This document shows positions 1 through 7,785 of a stretch of 33,785 nucleotides of DNA, in pieces (the first letter of the stretch is position 1; each line of letters begins with the position of its first letter). The stretch is from Lysobacterales bacterium (GTDB taxonomy: Bacteria > Pseudomonadota > Gammaproteobacteria > Xanthomonadales > Rhodanobacteraceae), in NCBI GenBank assembly GCA_017305055.1, contig JAFKMZ010000034.1, positions 1-33,785 of the forward strand. The letters are read 5' to 3'. The notes under the pieces were generated by a model that saw only the letters and a program-made list of their open reading frames with translations, searched no databases and was not told the DNA's origin. Made by a program: the position numbers and the translations under genes.

Positions 1-1
1 C

Positions 2-691
2 CGCGACCGGCAACTGCTGGAAGAAGGCATCATCCCCGCTGCCCGCGTGCAAACCGCATTGGCCCAACGCGACAGCGCAGCCGCCCACCTGCGCGAGCTC
101 CAGGCGGCCACGGCCATGGCCCCGCAGGCGCCCGGCGCCCCACCCGGCACCTATGAGTTGCGCGCACCGCTGGACGGAGTGGTGATCGAGCGCGACCTGC
201 GCCTGGGCGAACCGGTGGCGGCACTGAGCAAGGCCTTCATCGTCGCCAAGCCCGGCGTGGCCACGCTGGAAATGCAGATACCTTCCCGTTACGCGGCGCA
301 GCTGCGTACCGGGCTGCAGGTGCGCACCGACGATGGCGCGACCGGCACCGTCGATGAGGTCGGCGCAGCCGTGCATACGGCCAGCCAGACCGTATTGGTA
401 CGCGCCAGCCTGCGCGGCGAACACCTGTTGCCGGGCCAGCAGACCAGCGCCACGCTGCTGCTGCCCGCGCCCAGGAATGCGTGGCACGTGCCGGCAGGTG
501 CACTCACCGAAAACGGCGGCGAACGCCTCCTCTTCGTCGAGCGCGCCGACGGCTTCGCGCCGACCAAGGTCACCCTGCTGGCGCAGGCCGCCGACGGTCA
601 AAGCGTCGTGCTGGCACCGCTGACCACGGATACCCGGGTGGTGTTGAGCGGCGCCGGTGCACTCAAGGCCATGCTGACGGGCGGCAACTGA
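2..691 (+). CDS. Efflux RND periplasmic adaptor (CzcB/CusB-like), 5' truncated
   Basis: This is the C-terminal part of a membrane-fusion protein that would link an inner-membrane RND pump to its outer-membrane channel in the periplasm. The reading frame is open from base 2, so the N-terminus, with the signal peptide and first coiled-coil helix, lies outside the window. The visible part begins in an alpha-helical hairpin (AARVQTALAQRDSAAAHLRE), continues into a lipoyl-like segment (YELRAPLDGVVIERDLRLGE) and then a beta-barrel region (VLVRASLRGEHLLPGQQTSA). That order matches the HlyD/CzcB family. Its stop lies one base before the start of the pump gene, which indicates co-transcription. The metal carried cannot be read from this fragment. 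Confidence 0.85.
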   Translation, partial: RDRQLLEEGIIPAARVQTALAQRDSAAAHLRELQAATAMAPQAPGAPPGTYELRAPLDGVVIERDLRLGEPVAALSKAFIVAKPGVATLEMQIPSRYAAQLRTGLQVRTDDGATGTVDEVGAAVHTASQTVLVRASLRGEHLLPGQQTSATLLLPAPRNAWHVPAGALTENGGERLLFVERADGFAPTKVTLLAQAADGQSVVLAPLTTDTRVVLSGAGALKAMLTGGN

Positions 692-692
692 C

Positions 693-3600
693 ATGCTGCA
701 ACGCCTGATCGGATTTTCGCTGGCGCAACGCCTGCTGGTACTGGTGGCGGCATTGGCCATGGCCGGGGGCGGGGTGTGGGCCTATCTCAATCTGCCCATC
801 GACGCCTATCCGGCCATTGCCCCGACCCAGGTCAAGCTGATCCTGAAGGCCCCGGGCATGACGCCGGAGGAAGTCGAGGCGCGGGTGGTGGCGCCACTGG
901 AAATGGAACTCCTCGGTATCGAACACGCGCACCTGCTGCGCTCGATCTCAAAGTACGCGCTGGCCGACATCACCCTGGATTTCGACGAAGGCACCGATCT
1001 CTACTGGGCGCGGCAGCAGGTCTCCGAGCGCTTTGGCAACGTCGCCGATGTGATGCCCGCCGGCGTCAATGGTGGCCTGGCGCCCATCGCCACGCCGTTG
1101 TCGGACATGTTCATGTTCACCATCGAGGGTGGTGGGCTGAGCTTGGCCGAGCGACGCACCTTGCTGGATTGGACCATCCGCCCGGCGCTGCGCACGATTC
1201 CCGGCGTTGCCGACCTCAATGCACTTGGTGGCGAGGTCCGGAGCTTCCTCGTCACACCCGACCGCGCACGCTTGTCGGCCGCCGGGCTGCACTTCCGCGA
1301 CGTGTCGGACGCCGTGCTGCGCAACAACCGCAACGACGGTTCTGGCCGCCTGCGCGAGGGTGATGATGCGCTGATCGTGCGCGCCGAGGGTGCGGTGCAC
1401 AGCCTGGACGACCTGCGCCAAGTGGTGGTGGCCACGCGTGACGGCATGCCGCTGCGCGTGTCGGATCTGGCCACAGTGAGCTATGGCAGCCTGACCCGCT
1501 ACGGTGCAGTGACCCGCGACGGCGTCGGCGAGGCGGTCGAAGGGCTGGTGGTCGGTTTGCGCGGTGCCGATGCCTCAAAGGTGGTCGATGCCGTGCGCGC
1601 GCGCCTGGTCGAGCTGGAATCGGCCCTGCCCAAGGGCGCGCGCATCGAGGTCTTCTATGATCGTGGGGCGTTGATCGAGCGCGCGGTCGGCACCGTGCGC
1701 AGCGCACTCATCGAGGCCACCGTGCTGGTGGTGATCCTGTTGCTGTTGTTCCTGGGCGACGTCCGCGCGGCAATCGTGGTTTCTCTCACCTTGCCACTCG
1801 CCGTGCTCATGGCCATTGCGCTCATGCATGGCTTCGGCATGAGCGCCAACCTGATGAGCCTCGGCGGGCTTGCCATTGCGATCGGCCTGCTGGTCGACGC
1901 CGCCGTGGTGGTGGTCGAGAACACCGTCAACCACCTCGTGCCCGGACACGATGGCGGGGCGCCGCCCAAGCTGCATCGCGTCTACCGCGCAGTCGGCGAA
2001 GTGGCGCAGCCGGTGGTGTCCGGCATCATCATCATCTGTCTGGTATTCATGCCGCTGCTTTCACTGCAGGGCCTGGAAGGCAAGCTCTTCGGGCCGGTGG
2101 CCTTGACCATCATCTTCGCCCTGGCCGCCTCGCTACTGCTGTCGATGACCGTGGTGCCGGTGCTCTGTTCATACCTGCTGCCGGAACGGCCGCACGGGGA
2201 ACCCTGGCTGATGCGCCGGATCACGCGCGGCTACCGGCCGCTGCTGGACTGGTCGCTGGGGCACGCGCGCTGGGTCGGCATGATCGCCGCCGGACTGCTT
2301 GCGATTGGTGTGGTTGCGTACCTGGCGATAGGCAAGACCTTCATGCCGGTGATGGATGAGGGCGACCTGCTGATCCAGACCGTCAAGCAGCCATCCATCA
2401 GCCTGGATGCCTCGATGCAGCAGGATCTGGCCATCGAGCGGGCGATCATGCAGCGCGTGCCCGAGGTCCTGCACGTGATCTCGCGCGTTGGCTCCGACGA
2501 GCTGGGCCTGGACCCGATGGGACTCAACGAATCAGACGTGTTCCTGCAGCTCAAGCCCAAGAAGGACTGGCGCGTACGTGACAAGACGTGGCTGGAGGAC
2601 CAACTGCGTCAGGTCATGGACGACTTCCCGGGAATCGAATACGGCTTTACCCAGCCGATCCAGATGCGTGTGTCGGAAATGCTCACCGGCAGCCGTGGTG
2701 ATGTCGCGGTGAAGGTGTTCGGCCCCGATCTCGGCACCCTCAATCAGATCGCCAACCGCATCACCACCACCATGGAGCAGACCCGCGGCAGCCAGGATGT
2801 GATTGCGCAAACCCAGGAAGGCATGCGCTATCTCGGTGTGCGCATCGACCGCCAGGCTGCCGGGCGTTACGGCCTGGATGTGGAAGCGGTGCAGGACGAG
2901 CTGCGCGGCCAGCTCGAAGGGCTTCCCGCCGGCACCGTGCTTGAGGAGCAGCGCCGCGTGCCGGTGATCGTGCGCGGCGAAACCCGTCTGGCCGACACCC
3001 CGGCCATGTTCGAGCGCGTCAACCTTGCCACCACCGACGGCAACCAGGTGCCCCTGGCGCGTATTGCCACGATCGACCCCACCACCGGGCCGATGCAGAT
3101 TCGCCGTGAGGATGGCTCGCGCTTCGTGCTGGTCCAGGCCAACGTGGCCGGCCGTGACCTTGTTGGCTTCGTCGAGGAGGTCCGCGCCGCGGTCGCGCGC
3201 GACATCCATCTGCCAGCCGGCTACAGCATCACCTGGGGCGGCCAGTTCGAGAACCAGCAGCGAGCGGCGGCGCGCCTGGCACTGGTCGTGCCGTTGGCCC
3301 TGGCCCTGATCTTCCTGGTGCTGTTCTCGACGTTCGGCTCCGTGCGCCAGGCGCTGCTGATCCTGTTCAACATTCCGTTCGCGCTGGTCGGCGGCATCGT
3401 CGCACTGTGGTTGTCCGGCCAGTACCTGTCGGTACCGGCCTCGGTCGGCTTCATCGCCCTGCTCGGCATTGCCGTGCTCAACGGCCTGGTGCTGGTGGCC
3501 TACTTCAACCAGCTTGCAGCCACCGGCATGCCGCTCGACCAGGTCGTGCGCGAAGGCGCGATGCGCCGCCTGCGCCCGGTGCTGATGACCGCCTCCATCG

Positions 3601-3773
3601 CCGCCCTGGCGCTGGTACCGCTGCTGTTCGCCTCCGGCCCTGGCTCGGAAGTGCAGCGGCCACTGGCGATCGTGGTGATCAGCGGACTGGTGACGTGCAC
3701 GGCGCTCACCCTGTTGCTGCTGCCGACATTGTTCCGCCGCTTCGGCGCCCCCGCCCATGGCAGGAGTGGATGA
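693..3773 (+). CDS. Heavy-metal efflux RND permease, CzcA/CusA family
   Basis: This 1026-residue inner-membrane proton-driven pump exports metal ions through the tripartite complex. The length, the repeated halves with 12 expected membrane helices, and the early periplasmic segment DFDEGTDLYWARQQVSERF all fit the HME-RND family. The membrane-helix-4 motif reads AIGLLVDAAVVVVEN. The Asp and Glu of the CzcA motif are present, but the first Asp of the divalent-type DFGxxVD pattern is Ala, as in CusA-type monovalent pumps. The periplasmic segment MRVSEMLTGSRGDVAVKVFG carries a Met where many CzcA proteins read NELISG. Substrate therefore stays open between Cu/Ag and Co/Zn/Cd. The stop overlaps the start of the next gene. 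Confidence 0.93.
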   Translation: MLQRLIGFSLAQRLLVLVAALAMAGGGVWAYLNLPIDAYPAIAPTQVKLILKAPGMTPEEVEARVVAPLEMELLGIEHAHLLRSISKYALADITLDFDEGTDLYWARQQVSERFGNVADVMPAGVNGGLAPIATPLSDMFMFTIEGGGLSLAERRTLLDWTIRPALRTIPGVADLNALGGEVRSFLVTPDRARLSAAGLHFRDVSDAVLRNNRNDGSGRLREGDDALIVRAEGAVHSLDDLRQVVVATRDGMPLRVSDLATVSYGSLTRYGAVTRDGVGEAVEGLVVGLRGADASKVVDAVRARLVELESALPKGARIEVFYDRGALIERAVGTVRSALIEATVLVVILLLLFLGDVRAAIVVSLTLPLAVLMAIALMHGFGMSANLMSLGGLAIAIGLLVDAAVVVVENTVNHLVPGHDGGAPPKLHRVYRAVGEVAQPVVSGIIIICLVFMPLLSLQGLEGKLFGPVALTIIFALAASLLLSMTVVPVLCSYLLPERPHGEPWLMRRITRGYRPLLDWSLGHARWVGMIAAGLLAIGVVAYLAIGKTFMPVMDEGDLLIQTVKQPSISLDASMQQDLAIERAIMQRVPEVLHVISRVGSDELGLDPMGLNESDVFLQLKPKKDWRVRDKTWLEDQLRQVMDDFPGIEYGFTQPIQMRVSEMLTGSRGDVAVKVFGPDLGTLNQIANRITTTMEQTRGSQDVIAQTQEGMRYLGVRIDRQAAGRYGLDVEAVQDELRGQLEGLPAGTVLEEQRRVPVIVRGETRLADTPAMFERVNLATTDGNQVPLARIATIDPTTGPMQIRREDGSRFVLVQANVAGRDLVGFVEEVRAAVARDIHLPAGYSITWGGQFENQQRAAARLALVVPLALALIFLVLFSTFGSVRQALLILFNIPFALVGGIVALWLSGQYLSVPASVGFIALLGIAVLNGLVLVAYFNQLAATGMPLDQVVREGAMRRLRPVLMTASIAALALVPLLFASGPGSEVQRPLAIVVISGLVTCTALTLLLLPTLFRRFGAPAHGRSG

Positions 3774-4084
3774 TGAACCAGAGCCTGAAGCGCCTGACCC
3801 TGCTCGTCCCTGACGACCTCGGCGAGGCCCTGCTGGAAACCCTGCTGGACCTGCGTCCGGCGCTGCCCGGCTTCACCACCATGGCCGTGTCCGGGCACGG
3901 CGAGCGCTTCGACGGCGCCAGCGTGCGCGAGCGCGTGCGCGGCCGCATCGAGCGGCGCATGGCCTGGCTGGTCCTGCCTGCCGAAGACGTCACGCGGGTA
4001 TTGCAGCAACTGCGTGAACGCATGCCGCATCCCGACATCGTCTGGTGGGTCGAGCCTGTCGACAGCATGGGGAGGCTCGCATGA
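3770..4084 (+). CDS. DUF3240 family PII-like protein
   Basis: This is a 104-residue cytosolic protein with a ferredoxin-like pattern (LKRLTLLVPDDLGEALLETL at the start, later DIVWWVEPVDSMGRL). It resembles the DUF3240 family, which usually sits beside CzcA-type pumps and has a PII-like fold, and a role sensing or modulating the pump is an inference from that context. The start chosen is the first of two adjacent ATG codons. It overlaps the pump stop by four bases and follows an AGGAG ribosome site. Its own stop overlaps the next start in the same ATGA arrangement, so translation of the three genes is probably coupled. Confidence 0.8.
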   Translation: MMNQSLKRLTLLVPDDLGEALLETLLDLRPALPGFTTMAVSGHGERFDGASVRERVRGRIERRMAWLVLPAEDVTRVLQQLRERMPHPDIVWWVEPVDSMGRLA

Positions 4085-5385
4085 AGCCCTGGCTTGGCGC
4101 GCTGGCTGGCCTGGCCATGCTGCCCGCGGCACTGGCGGCCCAGACCACGGCTGCGGCGACGCCGTCCCTGCAACTACCGGCCGAGGAAGTGGCACTGCCG
4201 GCGATCGCCCGCATGCCCGAGATCCAGGCCGCGATGGCGCAGCTGTCGCGTGCCGAAGCCGACGCGCGGCTGCGCAACGTCGGCAGCCACGAGACGACCC
4301 TGCTCATGATTCCGCAGCGCCGGACGATCCAGGGCGGCCCCACGTACAACGAATGGGAAGCCGACCTCAGCCGCGGTGTACGCTGGCCGCACAAGGCGCG
4401 CCTGGACCGCGAGATCGGTGCCGCCGGCGCCGAGGCTGCGCAACTGGCGCTGGCCGACACCTATCATGCCGGCGCGCGTCGCCTGTTGACACTATGGACA
4501 GGTTGGCAGCGTGCGCGTGCCGCGGTGGCGGAGCAGCATGCCCAGGTGGCCAGCTGGGAACGCGACTATCAGGCGATCGGGCGCCGACTCGCACTTGGCG
4601 ATGCGGCGCGCCGTGACCAGGTCGCCGCCGAGGCGGCCCTGGCACAGGCCCGAGCCGCCGCCCTGCGTGCCGAAGCCGACCTGCAAGTCGCCAAGCTGGC
4701 CTTGCACAGCACCTTCCCCAGCCTGCCGCTGCCCGAGCCCGACGCGGTCACCGGCGAGCCCGCACAGCTCGACGGCAGCGATGCGCATTGGGCCGGACTG
4801 ATCGTCGCGCGCAGTCACGAGATCGGCATTGCCGCGGCACTGGCCCAGCAACGCGAGGCCGAGGCGCAGCGCGCGCGTGCCGACCGCCTGCCCGACCCGA
4901 CGGTCGGCGTGCGCGTACTCGACGACCTGGGCGGCCGCGAGCGCGCCGTCGGCCTCATCGTCAGCATCCCGATCGGCGTGCGCCAGCGCAGCGCCAGTGC
5001 GGCGGCGGCAGGCGCCGATGCGCTGCAGGCAGAGGCCGAATTGGCCGTGGTTCGTCGCGACATCGAGCATGAGGCGAGCGATCGCGTGGCGCAGATGCGC
5101 GCGACGCACGCGATCTGGGTACAGCGCAGCCAGGCCTCGCGCGCTGCCGCCGACAGTGCCAGCAAGACCGAGCGGGCCTACGCGCTGGGCGAGAGTGGCC
5201 TGGCCGAGCTGCTGATGGCGCGACGCAGCGCCCTGGAGGCCGCTCTGGCCGAACGCGGTGCCGCCATCGACGCGACCGAAGCCCTGGCCCTGGTGCGTAT
5301 CGACGCCCACGACCTGTGGCACTACCACGCCGGCGAGGGCGACGACGAGGAACATGCCGCCGGGCCAGCCTCGCCACTGCCCTGA
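4081..5385 (+). CDS. TolC-family outer-membrane efflux channel (CzcC/CusC-like)
   Basis: This 434-residue protein should form the outer-membrane exit duct of the efflux complex. It starts at an ATG preceded by GGGGAGG and begins with a Sec signal peptide (KPWLGALAGLAMLPAALAAQ). The rest is dominated by long Ala/Gln/Glu-rich amphipathic helices in two repeats (for example AAEAALAQARAAALRAEADL and later ALLMARRSALEAAL-like helices), typical of TolC hairpins. The C-terminus is short and acidic (GEGDDEEHAAG). A further in-frame ATG lies 36 bases upstream, but it falls within the preceding gene and lacks both the signal-peptide context and the strong ribosome site. This is the last gene of the operon. 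Confidence 0.88.
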   Translation: MKPWLGALAGLAMLPAALAAQTTAAATPSLQLPAEEVALPAIARMPEIQAAMAQLSRAEADARLRNVGSHETTLLMIPQRRTIQGGPTYNEWEADLSRGVRWPHKARLDREIGAAGAEAAQLALADTYHAGARRLLTLWTGWQRARAAVAEQHAQVASWERDYQAIGRRLALGDAARRDQVAAEAALAQARAAALRAEADLQVAKLALHSTFPSLPLPEPDAVTGEPAQLDGSDAHWAGLIVARSHEIGIAAALAQQREAEAQRARADRLPDPTVGVRVLDDLGGRERAVGLIVSIPIGVRQRSASAAAAGADALQAEAELAVVRRDIEHEASDRVAQMRATHAIWVQRSQASRAAADSASKTERAYALGESGLAELLMARRSALEAALAERGAAIDATEALALVRIDAHDLWHYHAGEGDDEEHAAGPASPLP

Positions 5386-5393
5386 CAGGGCAG
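5377..5393 (+). terminator. Possible hairpin at end of efflux operon
   Basis: A perfect inverted repeat, CTGCCCT and AGGGCAG with a three-base loop, spans the stop codon of the outer-membrane channel gene. There is no T-run after it, so it may be a weak or factor-assisted terminator, or only a chance GC-rich palindrome. Confidence 0.25.
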
Positions 5394-5448
5394 CGGAGAA
5401 GGAGCAGGCGACAGTGCAGCCGTCCTGACGTCCGGCGTGGCCGCGGCT

Positions 5449-5490
5449 TTGACTCGCGTCAATCACGCCGGCGTGGCCTGGGCCTATAGT
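5449..5490 (+). promoter_or_regulatory. FNR/DNR-type box and -10 element upstream of the P450 gene
   Basis: The sequence TTGACTCGCGTCAA at 5449-5462 is a perfect half-site pair (TTGAC-N4-GTCAA) of the kind bound by FNR/DNR/NNR regulators. A -10-like TATAGT follows at 5485-5490. A transcription start near 5497 would put the box centre about 41.5 bases upstream, the class II activator position. The arrangement predicts activation under low oxygen or nitrogen oxides. The adjacent FNR-like gene is the obvious candidate regulator. Confidence 0.75.
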
Positions 5491-5568
5491 TGGAGGACAT
5501 GGCCAGCCTCCCGCACGCCCAAGGCCTGACACCAAGGCTGTCCAGACGGCTCGCCGCCAGGCACCCCG

Positions 5569-6741
5569 ATGACCAGTGAACGCTCGCCGCCGCCGGATTG
5601 GGATCCCCGCTCCGGGCCGGTGCTGGACGACCAGATTGCCGCCTTCGACCACCTGCGCCGCACCTGTCCGGCGGCGTATGGGGCGCATGGCTACCTGTCG
5701 CTGTTCCGGCATGACGACGTGCTGCGCGTGCTGCACGATCCGGTCACGTTCAGCAGCGCCGTATCGCGCTACCCCTCGGTGCCAAACGGCATGGACCCGC
5801 CCGAGCACGGTGTCTTCCGCGCGATCATCGATCCGTATTTCAGTCCGTCGGCCATGGCGGCGTTCGAGCCCACCTGCCGGCAGATTGCCGCGCGCCTGGT
5901 GACACGGTTGCCGGCGGCCGGCGCGGTGGACCTGGTGACCGGCTTCGCCGAACTGTTTGCGCTGCAGGTGCAATGCGCCTTCATGGGCTGGCCGGAGGAC
6001 TTGCACCAGCCGCTGCACCGATGGACACGGAAGAACCACGCCGCGATCCGCGCGCGCGACGAGGCGGCGATGGGCGCCGTGGCCTTCGAGTTCGACGGCA
6101 CCATCCGCAAGCTGCTGGAGCAGCGCCGGCAGGCCGGTGCGGCGGCGTCCGACGACGTCACCACCCGGCTGATGCGCGAGCGGGTCCATGGCCGGCCACT
6201 GGCCACCGAGGAAATCGTCAGCATCATCCGCAACTGGACGGTCGGGGAGCTGGCCACGATTGCCGCCTCGGTGAGCATCGTGGCCTATTACCTGGCTGGG
6301 CGCGCGGCACTGCAGCAACAGTTGCGCGAGCAGCCAGAACTGCTGCCGGCGGCCATCGACGAGATCCTGCGCATGCACGGCCCGCTGGTGACGAACCGGC
6401 GGATCACCACCCGGCCGGTGACCATCCGCGGCCACGAGCTGCCGGCAGGCCGACGCGTGGCGATCATCTGGCCCTCGGCCAACCGCGACGAGGCGGTGTT
6501 CGGCGACCCGGACCAGCTGCGCCTGGATCGCGATCCGGCCCTGAACCTGCTGTATGGCGCCGGCATCCACGTCTGCCCAGGAGCGCCACTGGCCCGCCTG
6601 GAACTGCGTGTCGTCATGCAGACGCTGCTGCGGCACACCCGGCTGTCCACCGTTGCCGGACACACGCCCGTGCGCGCCACCTATCCGGCCAGCGGCTACG
6701 CCACGGCAATCGTGCACATCCACCAGCCCGACGTCGCTTAG
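5569..6741 (+). CDS. Cytochrome P450 under an anaerobic-type promoter
   Basis: This is a 390-residue soluble P450. The haem-thiolate loop is YGAGIHVCPGAPLARLE with Cys336 as iron ligand, the K-helix ExxR is EILR (265-268), and MDPPEH (75-80) is the usual N-terminal motif. The I-helix reads NWTVGELATIAASV (222-235). Aligned with the common AGxE/DTT pattern, the acid/alcohol pair used for oxygen activation seems to be missing. The gene follows a perfect TTGAC-N4-GTCAA box and lies next to an FNR-like regulator and a nirK operon. That context is unusual for an oxygen-dependent enzyme and raises the possibility of a nitrogen-oxide-related role (inference). No ferredoxin or reductase partner lies beside it. 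The ATG at 5569 was chosen for its full-length P450 N-terminus. Confidence 0.88.
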   Translation: MTSERSPPPDWDPRSGPVLDDQIAAFDHLRRTCPAAYGAHGYLSLFRHDDVLRVLHDPVTFSSAVSRYPSVPNGMDPPEHGVFRAIIDPYFSPSAMAAFEPTCRQIAARLVTRLPAAGAVDLVTGFAELFALQVQCAFMGWPEDLHQPLHRWTRKNHAAIRARDEAAMGAVAFEFDGTIRKLLEQRRQAGAAASDDVTTRLMRERVHGRPLATEEIVSIIRNWTVGELATIAASVSIVAYYLAGRAALQQQLREQPELLPAAIDEILRMHGPLVTNRRITTRPVTIRGHELPAGRRVAIIWPSANRDEAVFGDPDQLRLDRDPALNLLYGAGIHVCPGAPLARLELRVVMQTLLRHTRLSTVAGHTPVRATYPASGYATAIVHIHQPDVA

Positions 6742-6805
6742 CAGCGGTGCCGCGCATGGCGTTGCGACGATATACCGCGGCGGGGCGACGGGGCCACAAC
6801 GGGCG

Positions 6806-6839
6806 ATGCCGCGGCATGCGGCATGCGCACCCGTATACT
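6806..6839 (+). promoter_or_regulatory. Palindrome and -10-like element upstream of the FNR-like gene
   Basis: The 160-base gap between the P450 and regulator genes holds a 12-base palindrome ATGCCGCGGCAT (6806-6817), directly followed by a partial repeat GCGGCATGCGC, and a -10-like TATACT (6834-6839). I see no TTGAC-N4-GTCAA box here, so the regulator may be transcribed from its own promoter. This is a tentative reading. Confidence 0.3.
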
Positions 6840-6901
6840 GGAGTGGTGCAAGCCGCCCGCCATCCGGCGGGCGTCTCCTTGCCGCGATCCGGTCGTCAAC
6901 G

Positions 6902-7684
6902 ATGCCGACGCAAGCCAGTGCCAGCGTGCTCGACCTCAACCAGCTGCGCCGCACCTGCAAGGCCTGTGCGCTGTACGAATTGTGCCTGCCGGCAGGCATC
7001 GACGGTGCCGGCCTGGACCAGCTCGACGCCGTGGTGCGCGACCGCCACAGCCTGAACCGTGGCGACATACTGTATCGCGACGGCCAGCCGTTTACGGCGC
7101 TGTACGTGGTGCGCGCCGGGGCGCTGAAGACCTACGTGCAGGACGCCGCCGGCGACGTGCAGATCCTTGGCTTCCACCTGCCCGGTGAAATCGTCGGCTT
7201 CGACGCGTTGGCCACCGACTTCCACATCAGCCATGCCGAGGCCCTGGAACGCAGCAGCATCTGCGAACTGCCGTTCGCCAAGCTGCAACAGGTGACCCAT
7301 GACGTGCCGGCGCTGCAACGCCAGCTGCTGCGCGTGATCAGCCGCGAGGTGGTCGGCGAGCACGAGCACCTGGCGACCATGGGCAAGCAGCAGGCCCAGG
7401 AACGGCTGGCCGGCTTCCTGCACAGCATGGCTGACCGCTATGCCCGGCTGAACCGGGACAGCACCTCGCTGACGCTGCCCATGTCACGCGCCTACATCGC
7501 CAACTATCTCGGCCTGGTGGTGGAAACCGTCAGCCGTGGCTTCACCCGCCTGGAGGACATGGGCGTGCTCGCGGTGAACCGCAAGCAGGTGCGTATCCTG
7601 CGCCCCGACGTGCTCGCCAGCCTGTGCTCGCCAAATGGCGCGGACGCTCCACGACCACGCGTGCAATCAGGCAGCGGCCGCTAG
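6902..7684 (+). CDS. FNR-type [4Fe-4S] transcriptional regulator (Crp/Fnr family)
   Basis: This 260-residue regulator has the FNR iron-sulfur ligand pattern: Cys19-x2-Cys22-x5-Cys28 near the N-terminus and Cys121 in SSICELPF, equivalent to the fourth ligand of E. coli FNR. A cyclic-nucleotide-like beta-roll follows (DILYRDGQPFTALYVVRAGA). The C-terminal helix-turn-helix reads AYIANYLGLVVETVSRGFTR, with the ExxSR recognition residues (Glu208, Ser211, Arg212). It should dimerise under low oxygen and bind TTGAT/TTGAC half-sites such as those at 5449 and 12102. The ATG at 6902 gives the Cys-containing N-terminus; an upstream extension would run into the P450 gene. A role in nitrite-respiration control is inferred from the neighbours. 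Confidence 0.9.
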   Translation: MPTQASASVLDLNQLRRTCKACALYELCLPAGIDGAGLDQLDAVVRDRHSLNRGDILYRDGQPFTALYVVRAGALKTYVQDAAGDVQILGFHLPGEIVGFDALATDFHISHAEALERSSICELPFAKLQQVTHDVPALQRQLLRVISREVVGEHEHLATMGKQQAQERLAGFLHSMADRYARLNRDSTSLTLPMSRAYIANYLGLVVETVSRGFTRLEDMGVLAVNRKQVRILRPDVLASLCSPNGADAPRPRVQSGSGR

Positions 7685-7785
7685 GAGCGCGGGCAGTATG
7701 GACGTCCTCCCAGCGCATGGCGCATGGTGCAGGGCCGGTCCGGCACCGCGCCCCATCCTGTCACCCCTGCCGAATGGCGATGGGC

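Noticed and set aside
2532-3758. Minus-strand frame of 408 codons opposite the RND pump
   Set aside because: It is a Gln/His/Arg-rich shadow of the pump gene with no domain signature.
4492-7068. Very long minus-strand open frame (858 codons) opposite the outer-membrane channel, P450 and regulator genes
   Set aside because: It spans three well-supported genes on the other strand, has low-complexity His/Gly/Arg-rich composition typical of antisense frames in GC-rich DNA, and shows no domain.
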